A stretch of DNA of 46,231 bases from assembly GCF_001552675.1 (NCBI RefSeq), contig NZ_BCRQ01000016.1, forward strand, positions 1 to 46,231. Direction: 5' to 3'. Both the position numbers and the translations under genes were made by a program. The stretch comes from Alicyclobacillus sendaiensis NBRC 100866 (lineage in GTDB: Bacteria; Bacillota; Bacilli; Alicyclobacillales; Alicyclobacillaceae). The notes beneath the pieces are model-generated. The model ran no database searches. It was not told the DNA's origin and was given only the letters and a program-made list of their open reading frames with translations. This document shows, in pieces, positions 16,646-24,352 of this stretch (its first letter is position 1; each line of letters starts with the position of its first letter).

Positions 16646-18585
16646 ATCGGTTCGTGTTTCAGCGGCAGCCGCATGCGGATGTGCGTGCCCTGAGGGCTGG
16701 ACTGGACCACGCCGACCGTCCCGCCGTGGGCGATGGCGATGAGGCCGCAGAACGTGAGCCCAAGGCCCAATCCCCCCTTTTTCGTGGAGCTGTACGGGAC
16801 AAAGATCCGGTCCCACCGCTCCCTCGGGATCCCCACGCCGCTGTCGATCACGTCGATGTGCAGCTCCTCCGCCTCAATCCTCACCGTCACGGCAACCTCG
16901 CGGCGGGCGCGATCATCCGGGATGGCGTCAATGGCGTTTCGGAGGAGGTTCACGATGGCGCCGAACAGCTTGTCTTCATCGACGTCGAGGTACACGTGCC
17001 GCTGCCCGGTCTCGTTGTGGAACGAGAGCTTCACGTGGCGGGCTTGGGCCATAGAAGAACACAGGCCCACGGCGTCCGATACCAGGCGCACCACGTCGCA
17101 CCGCCTGACGGTCAGCATGCCGTTGCGCAAAAACGCCGTGAAGTCGCGCGCGATGCGGTTGGCGTATTCGGAGGCCGACCGCATCCGCTCGAGGATCTCG
17201 CGCGCCTTCTCGCCGAGGTTCGGCTCGAGCCTCGGCAACAGCTCCGCCATCTGCCGCATCGCGGCGAGCGGCGTGCCGAGCTCGTGCACGAGCGCCTGCG
17301 TGGCCATCACAAGGTAGTCCACGCCTCTCCCTCGCTCGCGCCGGGTCAGCTCGCGCAGGTACTCCACGAGCTTTTCCGACATCTCGTTGACGTGCGCGGC
17401 GAGCACGCCAATCTCGTCCGATCGCGCCACGTCCACGTGCGCCGCGAAGTTCCTGTCGGCGATTTCATCCACCGCCTCGGTGATCCGCTTGAGCGGGCGC
17501 GTGATGAGTTCGGCGCCGACGAACGAGAGCACCGCGGTGAGCACGAGGAGCGCCCCGCCCAGAATGGCCATGTCGTGGAGCAGATCGGCAAGCTGCGCGG
17601 TGATGAGGCGGTAGTTCATGACGATCTCGACCACGTACGGGCTGCCTTCCCCCAATTCAGGGATAAACGCCTTCATGACGGTGGTGTGGTCGACGTGATC
17701 GAGCGCAGTCTGCATATGGCCCGTGGACAGAGCGCGGTCCTTGAGCCGGACGTCGAGATCGTGATGGGCATACCGATACGCGCCGTACATGACGGGCTGA
17801 TTGGCGATATCGATCCAGGAGACGCCCTTGTACGAGTAGCGGATGGGCTTTTCGTCGAACGTCCGGTTCAGCACGGCGATGGACAGGATGTCGGGCTCCG
17901 TCGCCACGATGTGGCGAATCGTGCTGTTGACGCTGACCACCTGTTCATAACCGGGGATGGACGTCTGCACGTAAAACGGATCGATGATGTAGTTCGTCGT
18001 GCCGTCGTAGTAGTAGCCCCACTTGTCGACTTTGGACGGGTCGGAGGTGGCGTTGGCGAACGGCCCGGACCAGTAGTTTTTCTCGGCGGTGCCGTACGTC
18101 GACGCCTGGGGCTTGCCGGCGAGCAGATCGCGAAACGCGATGTACCATTTGCCCATGCCGCGGGTCGACAGGCCTATCTCGTGGGGATCCGACGAGCGCA
18201 CGCCGACGATGTCGTCCGCGGTGGGCGCGAGAAGCGTGATGCCGCTCACGCCAAGCTCTGCCGACAACTGGCGCAGCTGTTCATTCGTCACGTCCTGCCA
18301 ATGCGGCGGCAACTGCTTCTCAATCGCGATGGACGCGATGCGCAGCTCGTTGCCGAGCAGCTTGTCGATGTAGGCTTGCCCGGCTTCGCTCGATTCGACC
18401 TCAAGCTCTATCTGTTGCGCGAGGAGTTGCCCCTGCTTTTCCGCGCTCTTGAGCATCTGCTGCCTGGCGACGGTGTAAAACAGCGTCCCGCCGAGCGCGA
18501 GCACCACGAGCATGGCGCCAAAGAGGATCGCGATGATCTTGTAGCGCAGCGAGAAGCGGACGCGGGGATGAGCGTTCAGCTGCAT
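16630..18585 (-). CDS. Sensor histidine kinase with extracellular Cache-type domain, orphan
   Basis: 651 residues. A short cytoplasmic start is followed by a membrane helix (about 15-38), an extracellular domain of about 300 residues with the layout of dCache/PDC sensors, a second helix (about 336-360), a HAMP linker, the dimerisation/phosphoacceptor box VMATQALVHELGTPL with His434, and an ATPase domain with N box (LLRNAIDAI), G1 (DSGVGIPRERWDRIF) and G2 (KKGGLGLGL). It should sense a small extracellular molecule and phosphorylate a regulator. No response regulator is adjacent; the kinase starts 12 bases after the HTH-guanylate kinase gene and is surely co-transcribed with it. The ATG at 18585 has AAAGGCGG upstream. 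The HELGTPL box resembles orphan kinases that feed phosphorelays. Confidence 0.92.
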   Translation of the reverse strand: MQLNAHPRVRFSLRYKIIAILFGAMLVVLALGGTLFYTVARQQMLKSAEKQGQLLAQQIELEVESSEAGQAYIDKLLGNELRIASIAIEKQLPPHWQDVTNEQLRQLSAELGVSGITLLAPTADDIVGVRSSDPHEIGLSTRGMGKWYIAFRDLLAGKPQASTYGTAEKNYWSGPFANATSDPSKVDKWGYYYDGTTNYIIDPFYVQTSIPGYEQVVSVNSTIRHIVATEPDILSIAVLNRTFDEKPIRYSYKGVSWIDIANQPVMYGAYRYAHHDLDVRLKDRALSTGHMQTALDHVDHTTVMKAFIPELGEGSPYVVEIVMNYRLITAQLADLLHDMAILGGALLVLTAVLSFVGAELITRPLKRITEAVDEIADRNFAAHVDVARSDEIGVLAAHVNEMSEKLVEYLRELTRRERGRGVDYLVMATQALVHELGTPLAAMRQMAELLPRLEPNLGEKAREILERMRSASEYANRIARDFTAFLRNGMLTVRRCDVVRLVSDAVGLCSSMAQARHVKLSFHNETGQRHVYLDVDEDKLFGAIVNLLRNAIDAIPDDRARREVAVTVRIEAEELHIDVIDSGVGIPRERWDRIFVPYSSTKKGGLGLGLTFCGLIAIAHGGTVGVVQSSPQGTHIRMRLPLKHEPIQVDA

Positions 18586-18597
18586 GCTGTCCCGCCT

Positions 18598-19392
18598 TTA
18601 CGCGTGCTTTCTCGTACAGGTGCGAATGATGTGGGCGAGTTCCGCCGTGGCCGTCGCCACGTCGTCGTTGAAGATGAGGAAATCGAACTGATCCGACAGC
18701 GACTCCTCGTATTTGAGGCGCTGCATGCGGATGCGGATGTCCTCCTCTTTGTCGCCGCGATGGTAAAGCCTTCCCTCCAGATCGTCGAGACACGTGGGGC
18801 GGATGTAGATCAGGATGACGCGATCGCCGAACACGCGCTTCATGTTGAGCGCGCCGTTCACGTCGATGTCCTTGATGATGATGCGGCCCTCGTTCAGGGC
18901 TCGCTCGTAGCTCAACAGGTGCGTGCCGTACAAGTTCCCGTGGATGGTCTCGTACTCGAGGAATTCGCCCCGCTCCGCCATGCGCATGAACTCTTCGCGG
19001 GACACGAAGTAGTAGGGATTGCCGTTCGACTCACCCGGCCGCATGGGCCGCGTGGAAAAAGACGGGATGAAGGTCAGGCCGAGATCGTACCGATCCCGGA
19101 GCGCATTGATGAGCGTGTTTTTTCCTGCCCCGGACGGCCCGGACAGGATGAAGAGCAGGCCCTTCGTATGCGTCTCCCCCTCTGGCTCGTAGCTCATGAG
19201 ATCCGACAGCTTGCACGAGAGCGCGTCGCAAATGCGTTCTAACACCCGGAGATCCACGCGGGTGATGACGTTTTTCTTCATCGCGTAGAGCGTGTTCTTG
19301 TTGACACCGGACCGTTTCACCAGATCGGGAATTCTCCAGTTCCGCTCCGCCAGGAGCCGATCTAGGTGAAAGCGAATATGGCTCACGGGCAT
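18598..19392 (-). CDS. Fusion of a Cro/Xre-type helix-turn-helix domain with guanylate kinase
   Basis: 264 residues. Residues 5-67 form an Xre/Cro-like DNA-binding domain (DLVKRSGVNKNTLYAMKK as helix-turn-helix, then LERICDALSCKLSDLMSYEP). Residues 77-264 are guanylate kinase: phosphate loop GPSGAGKNT (85-93), GMP-binding SFSTRPMRPGE and NPYYFVSREEF, LEYETIHGNLYGT, and the IDVNGA strand. Ordinary guanylate kinase is about 200 residues without an N-terminal extension. The GMP and ATP pockets look intact, so the protein may be an enzyme that also binds DNA, or a transcription regulator sensing GMP, GDP or (p)ppGpp. The ATG at 19392 is close to its GGGG site; the GTG two codons later (19386) is an alternative. 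The histidine kinase follows after 12 bases. Confidence 0.88.
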   Translation of the reverse strand: MPVSHIRFHLDRLLAERNWRIPDLVKRSGVNKNTLYAMKKNVITRVDLRVLERICDALSCKLSDLMSYEPEGETHTKGLLFILSGPSGAGKNTLINALRDRYDLGLTFIPSFSTRPMRPGESNGNPYYFVSREEFMRMAERGEFLEYETIHGNLYGTHLLSYERALNEGRIIIKDIDVNGALNMKRVFGDRVILIYIRPTCLDDLEGRLYHRGDKEEDIRIRMQRLKYEESLSDQFDFLIFNDDVATATAELAHIIRTCTRKHA

Positions 19393-19418
19393 CCATCCCC
19401 GCAGACAAGTTTCTAATC

Positions 19419-19447
19419 AGTATACTGAGTTCAGGTGCAATTGTACA
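19419..19447 (-). promoter_or_regulatory. Probable sigma-A promoter of the HTH-guanylate kinase operon
   Basis: On the minus strand TGTACA (19447-19442) and TATACT (19424-19419) are spaced by 17 bases, about 26 bases before the start codon at 19392. The -35 matches four of six consensus bases and the -10 five of six. Confidence 0.5.
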
Positions 19448-19499
19448 GGCATCGTTGGACAACGCGGCGATAGGCGCCGCATGGGAAGGAGCGTTGCCC

Positions 19500-20696
19500 A
19501 TGTTGGCACTGGCTTGGGCCGCCGGGTTCAGCCTCGCGGCCTGGATCTTCCTCGCGATTGGGCGCGGCTTCTATTGGCGCACGGCCATCGCCATGAACAC
19601 CGCCGAGATGGCGGCGCTCGCGAATGGGAGGGACACGTGGCCGTCGGTGTGGGCTGTGGTGCCGGCGCGCAACGAGGCGGAGGTCCTCCCGAGGACGCTA
19701 CCGACGCTTCTCTCGCAGGCGTATCCGGGCGAGTTCCACGTCGTGCTCGTGGACGATCACAGCACGGACGGGACGGCCGAAGTGGCTTTGCGCCTGGCGT
19801 CCGAGCTTCGGCTCGCCCATCGGCTGCGCGTGGTCCGGGCAGATGCGCTGCCGCTTGGGTGGGCGGGCAAGGTGTGGGCGATGCAGAACGGCCTCGGGCG
19901 TGTGCCGAGCGCCGCAGGCTACGTGCTGTTTACGGATGCGGACATCGCCCACCCGCCGACGAGCGTCCAGGCACTCGTGACGCGGGCCGAGCGCGACGGG
20001 TTCGATCTCGTCTCGCTCATGGTGCGCCTGCGCGCCGAGAGCGCCTGGGAGAAGCTCCTCATCCCGGCGTTTGTCTACTTCTTCGCGAAGCTGTACCCGT
20101 TCGCGTGGGTCGCGCACCCAAAGCGAAGGACCGCGGCGGCCGCGGGCGGATGCGTGCTCGTGCGGCGCCACCTGTTGCCCATGCCTCCGGGGCTTGAGCC
20201 GATTCGCGACGCCGTGATCGACGACTGCGCGCTGGCGCGCCTCGTGGCGGAGCGCGGCGGGCGCCTGTGGCTCGGACTGGGGGACGACGTGGAGAGCGTG
20301 CGGGCGTACGGCACGCTCGGCGAGATCTGGCGGATGATTGCGCGAACCGCATTCGTGCAGTTGCGATTCTCGCCCCTCCTGCTCCTCGGCACGGTGCTCG
20401 GGATGCTCCTTTTGTACGCGGTGCCGCCCGTCGCGCTCGTGGTGGGGATCATCGGCGCGGCAGCAGGCGCGCCGGGAAGCCTCGCCGCGCTCGCCTTGGG
20501 TGGGGTGGCGTACGCCCTCATGGCCGCCACCTTCGCGCCCATGCTGCGGTGGTACCGCCTGTCTCCCGCGCGATCCGCCCTGCTTCCCGCAGCCGGCGTC
20601 CTGTACACCCTCATGACGCTGGACTCCGCCAGGCGGTTCTGGCTGCGCACGGGCGATCACTGGAAGGGACGGCCGTACGAAATCCGCCGTTCCTGA
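19500..20696 (+). CDS. hpnB: Hopanoid-associated family 2 glycosyltransferase, HpnB-like
   Basis: 398 residues: an N-terminal membrane helix, a cytoplasmic GT-2 fold (WAVVPARNEAEVLPRTL, VDDHSTDGT, VLFTDADIAHPP, then the catalytic-base region IDDCALARLV) and three to four C-terminal membrane helices from about residue 290. Overall layout and the RMIARTAFVQLRFSP segment match HpnB, a glycosyltransferase encoded with hopanoid biosynthesis genes. Hopanoids are major membrane lipids of Alicyclobacillus, so a role in hopanoid head-group glycosylation is reasonable, although no squalene-hopene cyclase is in the window. The ATG at 19500 has GGAAGGA ten bases upstream; an in-frame TTG at 19455 lacks one. 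Confidence 0.88.
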   Translation: MLALAWAAGFSLAAWIFLAIGRGFYWRTAIAMNTAEMAALANGRDTWPSVWAVVPARNEAEVLPRTLPTLLSQAYPGEFHVVLVDDHSTDGTAEVALRLASELRLAHRLRVVRADALPLGWAGKVWAMQNGLGRVPSAAGYVLFTDADIAHPPTSVQALVTRAERDGFDLVSLMVRLRAESAWEKLLIPAFVYFFAKLYPFAWVAHPKRRTAAAAGGCVLVRRHLLPMPPGLEPIRDAVIDDCALARLVAERGGRLWLGLGDDVESVRAYGTLGEIWRMIARTAFVQLRFSPLLLLGTVLGMLLLYAVPPVALVVGIIGAAAGAPGSLAALALGGVAYALMAATFAPMLRWYRLSPARSALLPAAGVLYTLMTLDSARRFWLRTGDHWKGRPYEIRRS

Positions 20697-20847
20697 CAGG
20701 AATTCAGGGAAATGTCAAGCTCAAACCGCTTTCAGAGCGCTCCGGCCTGCTCGATTTTCCGCCACAATAGAGGTAGCGAATCTTTGCCCGCGTTCACCAG
20801 GCAGCGCCCTGGCTGCCGCCGCGGGGATGTTCACGGGAGGGACGGCT

Positions 20848-21951
20848 TTGGACGCTCGACAGAAAGCCCGCGTGCCCGCGCCCATTCGGCCCGGGCCCGA
20901 CATGCGCGCGGGGCGCGACGCGCGCGTGGCGCAGGCGTTTTTCCTGCGAAAGGCGCCCTGGCCGTGGCGGCGCGCGTTGTCCGCCGGCCTCAGCTTGTTC
21001 GTCGTGATCGCGCTCGGGGCGCTCTTTCACCGCCCAGCGGATGGGCTGGTGGCGGCCATCGGCGCGTTCACCGGGATCTATGCCACGGACCTGCCCCCGT
21101 CCCGGCTGGCCGTGAAGCTGGCCGCCGTGGGCGCGGGCCTCAGCGCCTCGTTTGGCCTCGGAACGTGGGCGAGCGTCAACCCCCTCGCGGCCACCGCCGC
21201 CGTGACGGTGGTTGGCGCCGTCGCGACCTTCCTCGCCGCCGCGCTGTCCATGGCGCCGCCCGGGCCCTTCTTTTTCGTCATGGCGGCCGCGATTGCAAGC
21301 GGACAGGCGCGCGGCGTCCCCGTCCTGGCAGGCACGGCGCTCGTCCTGGCCGGCGCGGCCGTGGCGTGGACGCTCTCGATGCTCCTCGCCGTCGCGTGGC
21401 GCACCGCTCCCTCGGGTCACGCGAGCCGGCTCCACCGCATGACCCCGAGGCGGGTCGCGCGCACGCTCCGGCGGCAACTTCACGTGCGCCATCCTGCCGT
21501 CGTCGCCGCGCTGCGGATGGCGACGGGCCTCGCCCTGTCTTCAGCGGCAGCGCAGGCGCTGCACAGCCCGCGCGGCTACTGGACGGCCGTCGGTTGCGCC
21601 GCGACGCTCGCCGGCATGACGGTCATGGGCACCCTACACCGCGCCATCCAGCGGGCGCTCGGGAGCGTTGTCGGCGTCGCCTTGGCCGGCGCCATTCTGT
21701 ACGCGCACCCGACGAGCATGGAGCTTGCCATCCTGCTCTTCGCCCTCCAGACCGCCGCCGAACTGCTCATTCCGAAAAACTACGGGCTCGCCGTCATCTT
21801 CATCACGCCGCTCGCCATCCTAATTGCGGAAGCGGGCCAAATCGGCCTGAGCGCCCCCGCTATCCTGCAGGCGCGCCTGTGGGACACCCTACTCGGCTGC
21901 GCCATTGCGCTCGCGCTCAGGTTGCTGTGGCGCGCGCCCCGCGGCGCCTGA
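20848..21951 (+). CDS. FUSC-family (aromatic acid exporter-like) membrane protein
   Basis: About 367 residues in two blocks of hydrophobic helices (about residues 40-170 and 235-355) joined by an arginine-rich cytoplasmic segment. The repeated pattern, with RGYWTAVGCAATLAG and RALGSVVGVALAGAILY in the second half, is that of the FUSC/fusaric-acid-resistance-like families related to AaeB and YeeA, which export aromatic or weak acids. That would be useful to an acidophile, but the substrate is inferred only. The TTG at 20848 is preceded by GGGAGGG at ideal spacing; an ATG at 20827 in the same frame has its G-run directly adjacent and seems less likely. Confidence 0.82.
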   Translation: MDARQKARVPAPIRPGPDMRAGRDARVAQAFFLRKAPWPWRRALSAGLSLFVVIALGALFHRPADGLVAAIGAFTGIYATDLPPSRLAVKLAAVGAGLSASFGLGTWASVNPLAATAAVTVVGAVATFLAAALSMAPPGPFFFVMAAAIASGQARGVPVLAGTALVLAGAAVAWTLSMLLAVAWRTAPSGHASRLHRMTPRRVARTLRRQLHVRHPAVVAALRMATGLALSSAAAQALHSPRGYWTAVGCAATLAGMTVMGTLHRAIQRALGSVVGVALAGAILYAHPTSMELAILLFALQTAAELLIPKNYGLAVIFITPLAILIAEAGQIGLSAPAILQARLWDTLLGCAIALALRLLWRAPRGA

Positions 21952-22015
21952 GCGCCGGCAGGACGATTTCCGACCGATCTCGACCTCGCACACCGCGTTT
22001 CGACAAGTTCCGCTT

Positions 22016-22043
22016 TGCAACACCGCCTCGCTGCGCTACACTT
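22016..22043 (+). promoter_or_regulatory. Probable promoter of the PAS histidine kinase gene
   Basis: TTGCAA (22016-22021) and TACACT (22038-22043) are spaced by 16 bases. The transcript would have a leader of about 140 bases before the TTG start at 22194. Confidence 0.45.
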
Positions 22044-22193
22044 CGACATGCAAGGCAGATTCGCTTCACTCGACATCTCGGACCCACGCGGAAGAATCGG
22101 GCTTCGTCCCGGTTCTTTCTGTGCTTTTAGGGGGCCTGTCGACAACCTGCCGATCCGCCCAACCTCGGACTGCACAAAGGAGCGCATGCTGCG

Positions 22194-23891
22194 TTGAACC
22201 ACGGTTTCCGCCGCGCCTATCCCTCTGCCCTGCTCGCCCTCGGGCTCACGGTTCCGTTCTGCGCAGCCTGGGGCTTGTACGTTCAGACCCACAGCCTGCT
22301 CTGGGTCGTCGTCGCCGTGGCGTGCGGCCTGGAATTCTTCCCGCTCGAGCTGCCCGGCGGGCGGCAGTGGTCCACGTCCGTCTTCTGCTACGTGTGGGCC
22401 GCCGATCAGCTGGGTTTTGGGGCCGCGAGCACCACCATCTTGTTCAGCGTGATCGCAGCTTTCCTGCGCTCTGCCGAGGGCAAGCTCACGGCCGCCCACT
22501 TGAAGCACCTGTTCATCGCGCTCGGCACGCACCAGCTCGCGCTCATCCCGGCGTACGCGGCACTCCACCGCGCGCTCTTCCTGCCCTATCTGATTCGATC
22601 CGCCCTGGCCGCCTTGATCTTCGAATTCTTGCGCGCCGCAGCCCTCGCCCTCATGCAGAGCTCCACGCGCCGGCTGCGCGACTTCGCGGCGGCGTTTCGC
22701 GGTCTTCACCCGGCGGCGTTTCTCATCCCCGCGTCTCTCACCGCGCTCATCTCCGCGCGCGAGACCGACTGGACCGTCACGCTGCCCACCGCTGCGCTCT
22801 TCGTCGGCTTCCTCTGGCTGTCCCGCGCCCGCGCCCATCTCGCCGACGAATGCGAGTCCACTCGCCAGGTGTACCGCGTCCTCGCGGAACACTCGGCCGA
22901 TCTCGTCCTCATCGCCGATCCGTCCGGCCAGATCTCCTTCGCGTCGCCCGGCTTCCTCGCCTCGGCCGGCCTCAGCCGCGAAACGCTCGTCGGCCGCTCC
23001 TTGTTCGATCTCGTCGCGCCGGAAGACTTTGCGCGCTTCGACGAACTCTTCACGCCCTCGGGTGCCGACGGCCAGGAGCACGAGCTGGCGCTCGAAATCG
23101 ATGGCCTGCGCGTCGACGTCGCGCTGCGCGTGACCTTCATCTCATCGGGCGGGCCCCATTCCTCGAGCTATCTCCTCCAGGCGCGCGACCTCGCGCCCTG
23201 CCGCCTACGCGCAGCCGACCGCCTGCGAGAAGAGCGGCTGGAAGCCGTCGGCCACCTCGCCGCGAGCATCGCGCACGAGTTTCGCAACCCTTTGACCACC
23301 GTGATGGGTTTTGTGCAATTGTTTCGCTCGCAGTTCGACGAGGCTGCACCCGGCGCGTACGAGGCCATCTGGGCCGAGCTCGAGCGCATGAAGGACGTGA
23401 CCGATTCCCTCATGGTCCTCGCCAAGCCCGAGGCCGTCCAACCCATTCCGTGCGATCTCGCCGACGTGGCCCAAGCCGCCCTCCGGGCGTGCGACGCGCT
23501 CGCGCTCGAACGAGGCATCTCGGTCGATCTCGGCCCGCTGCAACAGGCCCCGGTGCTCGGCCACCCGGGCCAACTGCGGCACATGATGGTTCATCTCCTG
23601 CGCAACGCCATCGAAGCGGCCGCGGAGACGCACGGGCGGGTGGTTCTTTCGACGGTGGCCACGGAGGCCGAGGCCATCGTGCACATTCTAGACACGGGGC
23701 CCGGCATTCCGGACTCCGTGCTCGAGCACCTCGGCGAGCCGATGTACAACACGCAGGAAAAGGGCACAGGGATGGGCCTTATGGTGGTGCATCGCATTGT
23801 GCAACAACACGGCGGCAAGATCCACATCCGGCGCACCGAGGCCCCGAGCGGTAGCGCGGTGGAAGTCCGCCTTCCGATCCACCGTGGGTGA
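22194..23891 (+). CDS. Membrane-bound PAS sensor histidine kinase (sporulation-kinase type), orphan
   Basis: 565 residues. The first 215 contain about six hydrophobic segments without a large outside loop, followed by a PAS domain (VYRVLAEHSADLVLIADPSG to about residue 330), a HisKA box SIAHEFRNPLTTVMGF with His361, and an ATPase domain with N box (HLLRNAIEAA), G1 (DTGPGIPDSV) and G2 (EKGTGMGLMVVHRIVQQHGG). The phosphoacceptor region and the EKGTGMGL ending are those of KinA-KinE-type kinases that start the Spo0F/Spo0A phosphorelay in endospore formers. No response regulator is nearby, as is usual for such kinases. TTG is the only plausible start near the AAAGGAG site at 22175-22181; the ATG at 22185 is out of frame and reads only three codons. 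Confidence 0.92.
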   Translation: MNHGFRRAYPSALLALGLTVPFCAAWGLYVQTHSLLWVVVAVACGLEFFPLELPGGRQWSTSVFCYVWAADQLGFGAASTTILFSVIAAFLRSAEGKLTAAHLKHLFIALGTHQLALIPAYAALHRALFLPYLIRSALAALIFEFLRAAALALMQSSTRRLRDFAAAFRGLHPAAFLIPASLTALISARETDWTVTLPTAALFVGFLWLSRARAHLADECESTRQVYRVLAEHSADLVLIADPSGQISFASPGFLASAGLSRETLVGRSLFDLVAPEDFARFDELFTPSGADGQEHELALEIDGLRVDVALRVTFISSGGPHSSSYLLQARDLAPCRLRAADRLREERLEAVGHLAASIAHEFRNPLTTVMGFVQLFRSQFDEAAPGAYEAIWAELERMKDVTDSLMVLAKPEAVQPIPCDLADVAQAALRACDALALERGISVDLGPLQQAPVLGHPGQLRHMMVHLLRNAIEAAAETHGRVVLSTVATEAEAIVHILDTGPGIPDSVLEHLGEPMYNTQEKGTGMGLMVVHRIVQQHGGKIHIRRTEAPSGSAVEVRLPIHRG

Positions 23892-23991
23892 CGCGCGCCG
23901 CCCCCAGCTCACCCGAGGTGGCGCCGGCGGGATCGATCTTCCGCGCGCGCACCGGGCGCGCTCTGCCTCGCCCACTTTCCAGCGCATATCT

Positions 23992-24021
23992 TTGACAGAC
24001 ATGCCTGCCGTAGCTTATAAA
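23992..24021 (+). promoter_or_regulatory. Strong sigma-A promoter of the DUF3311-symporter operon
   Basis: TTGACA (23992-23997) is followed after 18 bases by TATAAA (24016-24021). The transcript would begin near 24028, directly before a region of dyad symmetry. Confidence 0.75.
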
Positions 24022-24033
24022 TGATGACGAGCT

Positions 24034-24088
24034 GCCCATCTGTAAGCGCTACAGCCGGAGAGACAAACAATCGGTTGTTTACATGGGC
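24034..24088 (+). promoter_or_regulatory. Structured 5' leader with nested inverted repeats
   Basis: GCCCAT-CT-GTAA (24034-24045) can pair with TTACATGGGC (24079-24088), and between them lies a second repeat AAACAA-TCGG-TTGTTT (24065-24080). The outer stem ends about 19 bases before the GGGAGG ribosome-binding site. It could be an RNA switch, a stabilising 5' structure or a DNA operator; there is no U-run, so it is not a simple terminator. Confidence 0.45.
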
Positions 24089-24121
24089 AAGCGCCAGCCA
24101 ATCGGAAGGGAGGTGCACACG

Positions 24122-24334
24122 GTGAACGAGACACAGAAGCCGTCCTCGAAAGCGAAACGGTGGTGGTATTTGCTCATCCTCGCACCCGTCATCGGATCGC
24201 TCTTTCCGGGCCTGTACGGTTCGCTCAAGCCGGAGCTGTGGGGCATCCCGTACTTCTACTGGTACCAGATGCTCTGGATCATCATCGCGGCCGTCATCAC
24301 CGCATTTCTGTACAACATCTTGAAAGACGACTGA
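24122..24334 (+). CDS. DUF3311 small membrane protein, symporter partner
   Basis: 70 residues with two membrane helices (about 14-34 and 46-65) joined by the PGLYGSLKPELWGIPYFYWYQ loop typical of DUF3311. Genes of this family commonly sit directly before a sodium:solute symporter of the MctP type, as here, and probably assist its assembly or activity; the biochemical role is not established. The GTG at 24122 has GGGAGGTG upstream at the correct distance; an in-frame ATG at 24083 lies inside the leader hairpin and has no ribosome-binding site. The symporter gene starts 18 bases downstream. Confidence 0.9.
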   Translation: MNETQKPSSKAKRWWYLLILAPVIGSLFPGLYGSLKPELWGIPYFYWYQMLWIIIAAVITAFLYNILKDD

Positions 24335-24352
24335 GGGTAAGGGGGTGAGTGC

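Noticed and set aside
16336-19242. 968-codon open frame on the plus strand, antisense to the histidine kinase and the HTH-guanylate kinase genes
   Set aside because: Arginine/histidine/valine-rich translation without any recognisable domain and no ribosome-binding site; the minus-strand genes are unmistakable. A by-product of GC-rich codons.
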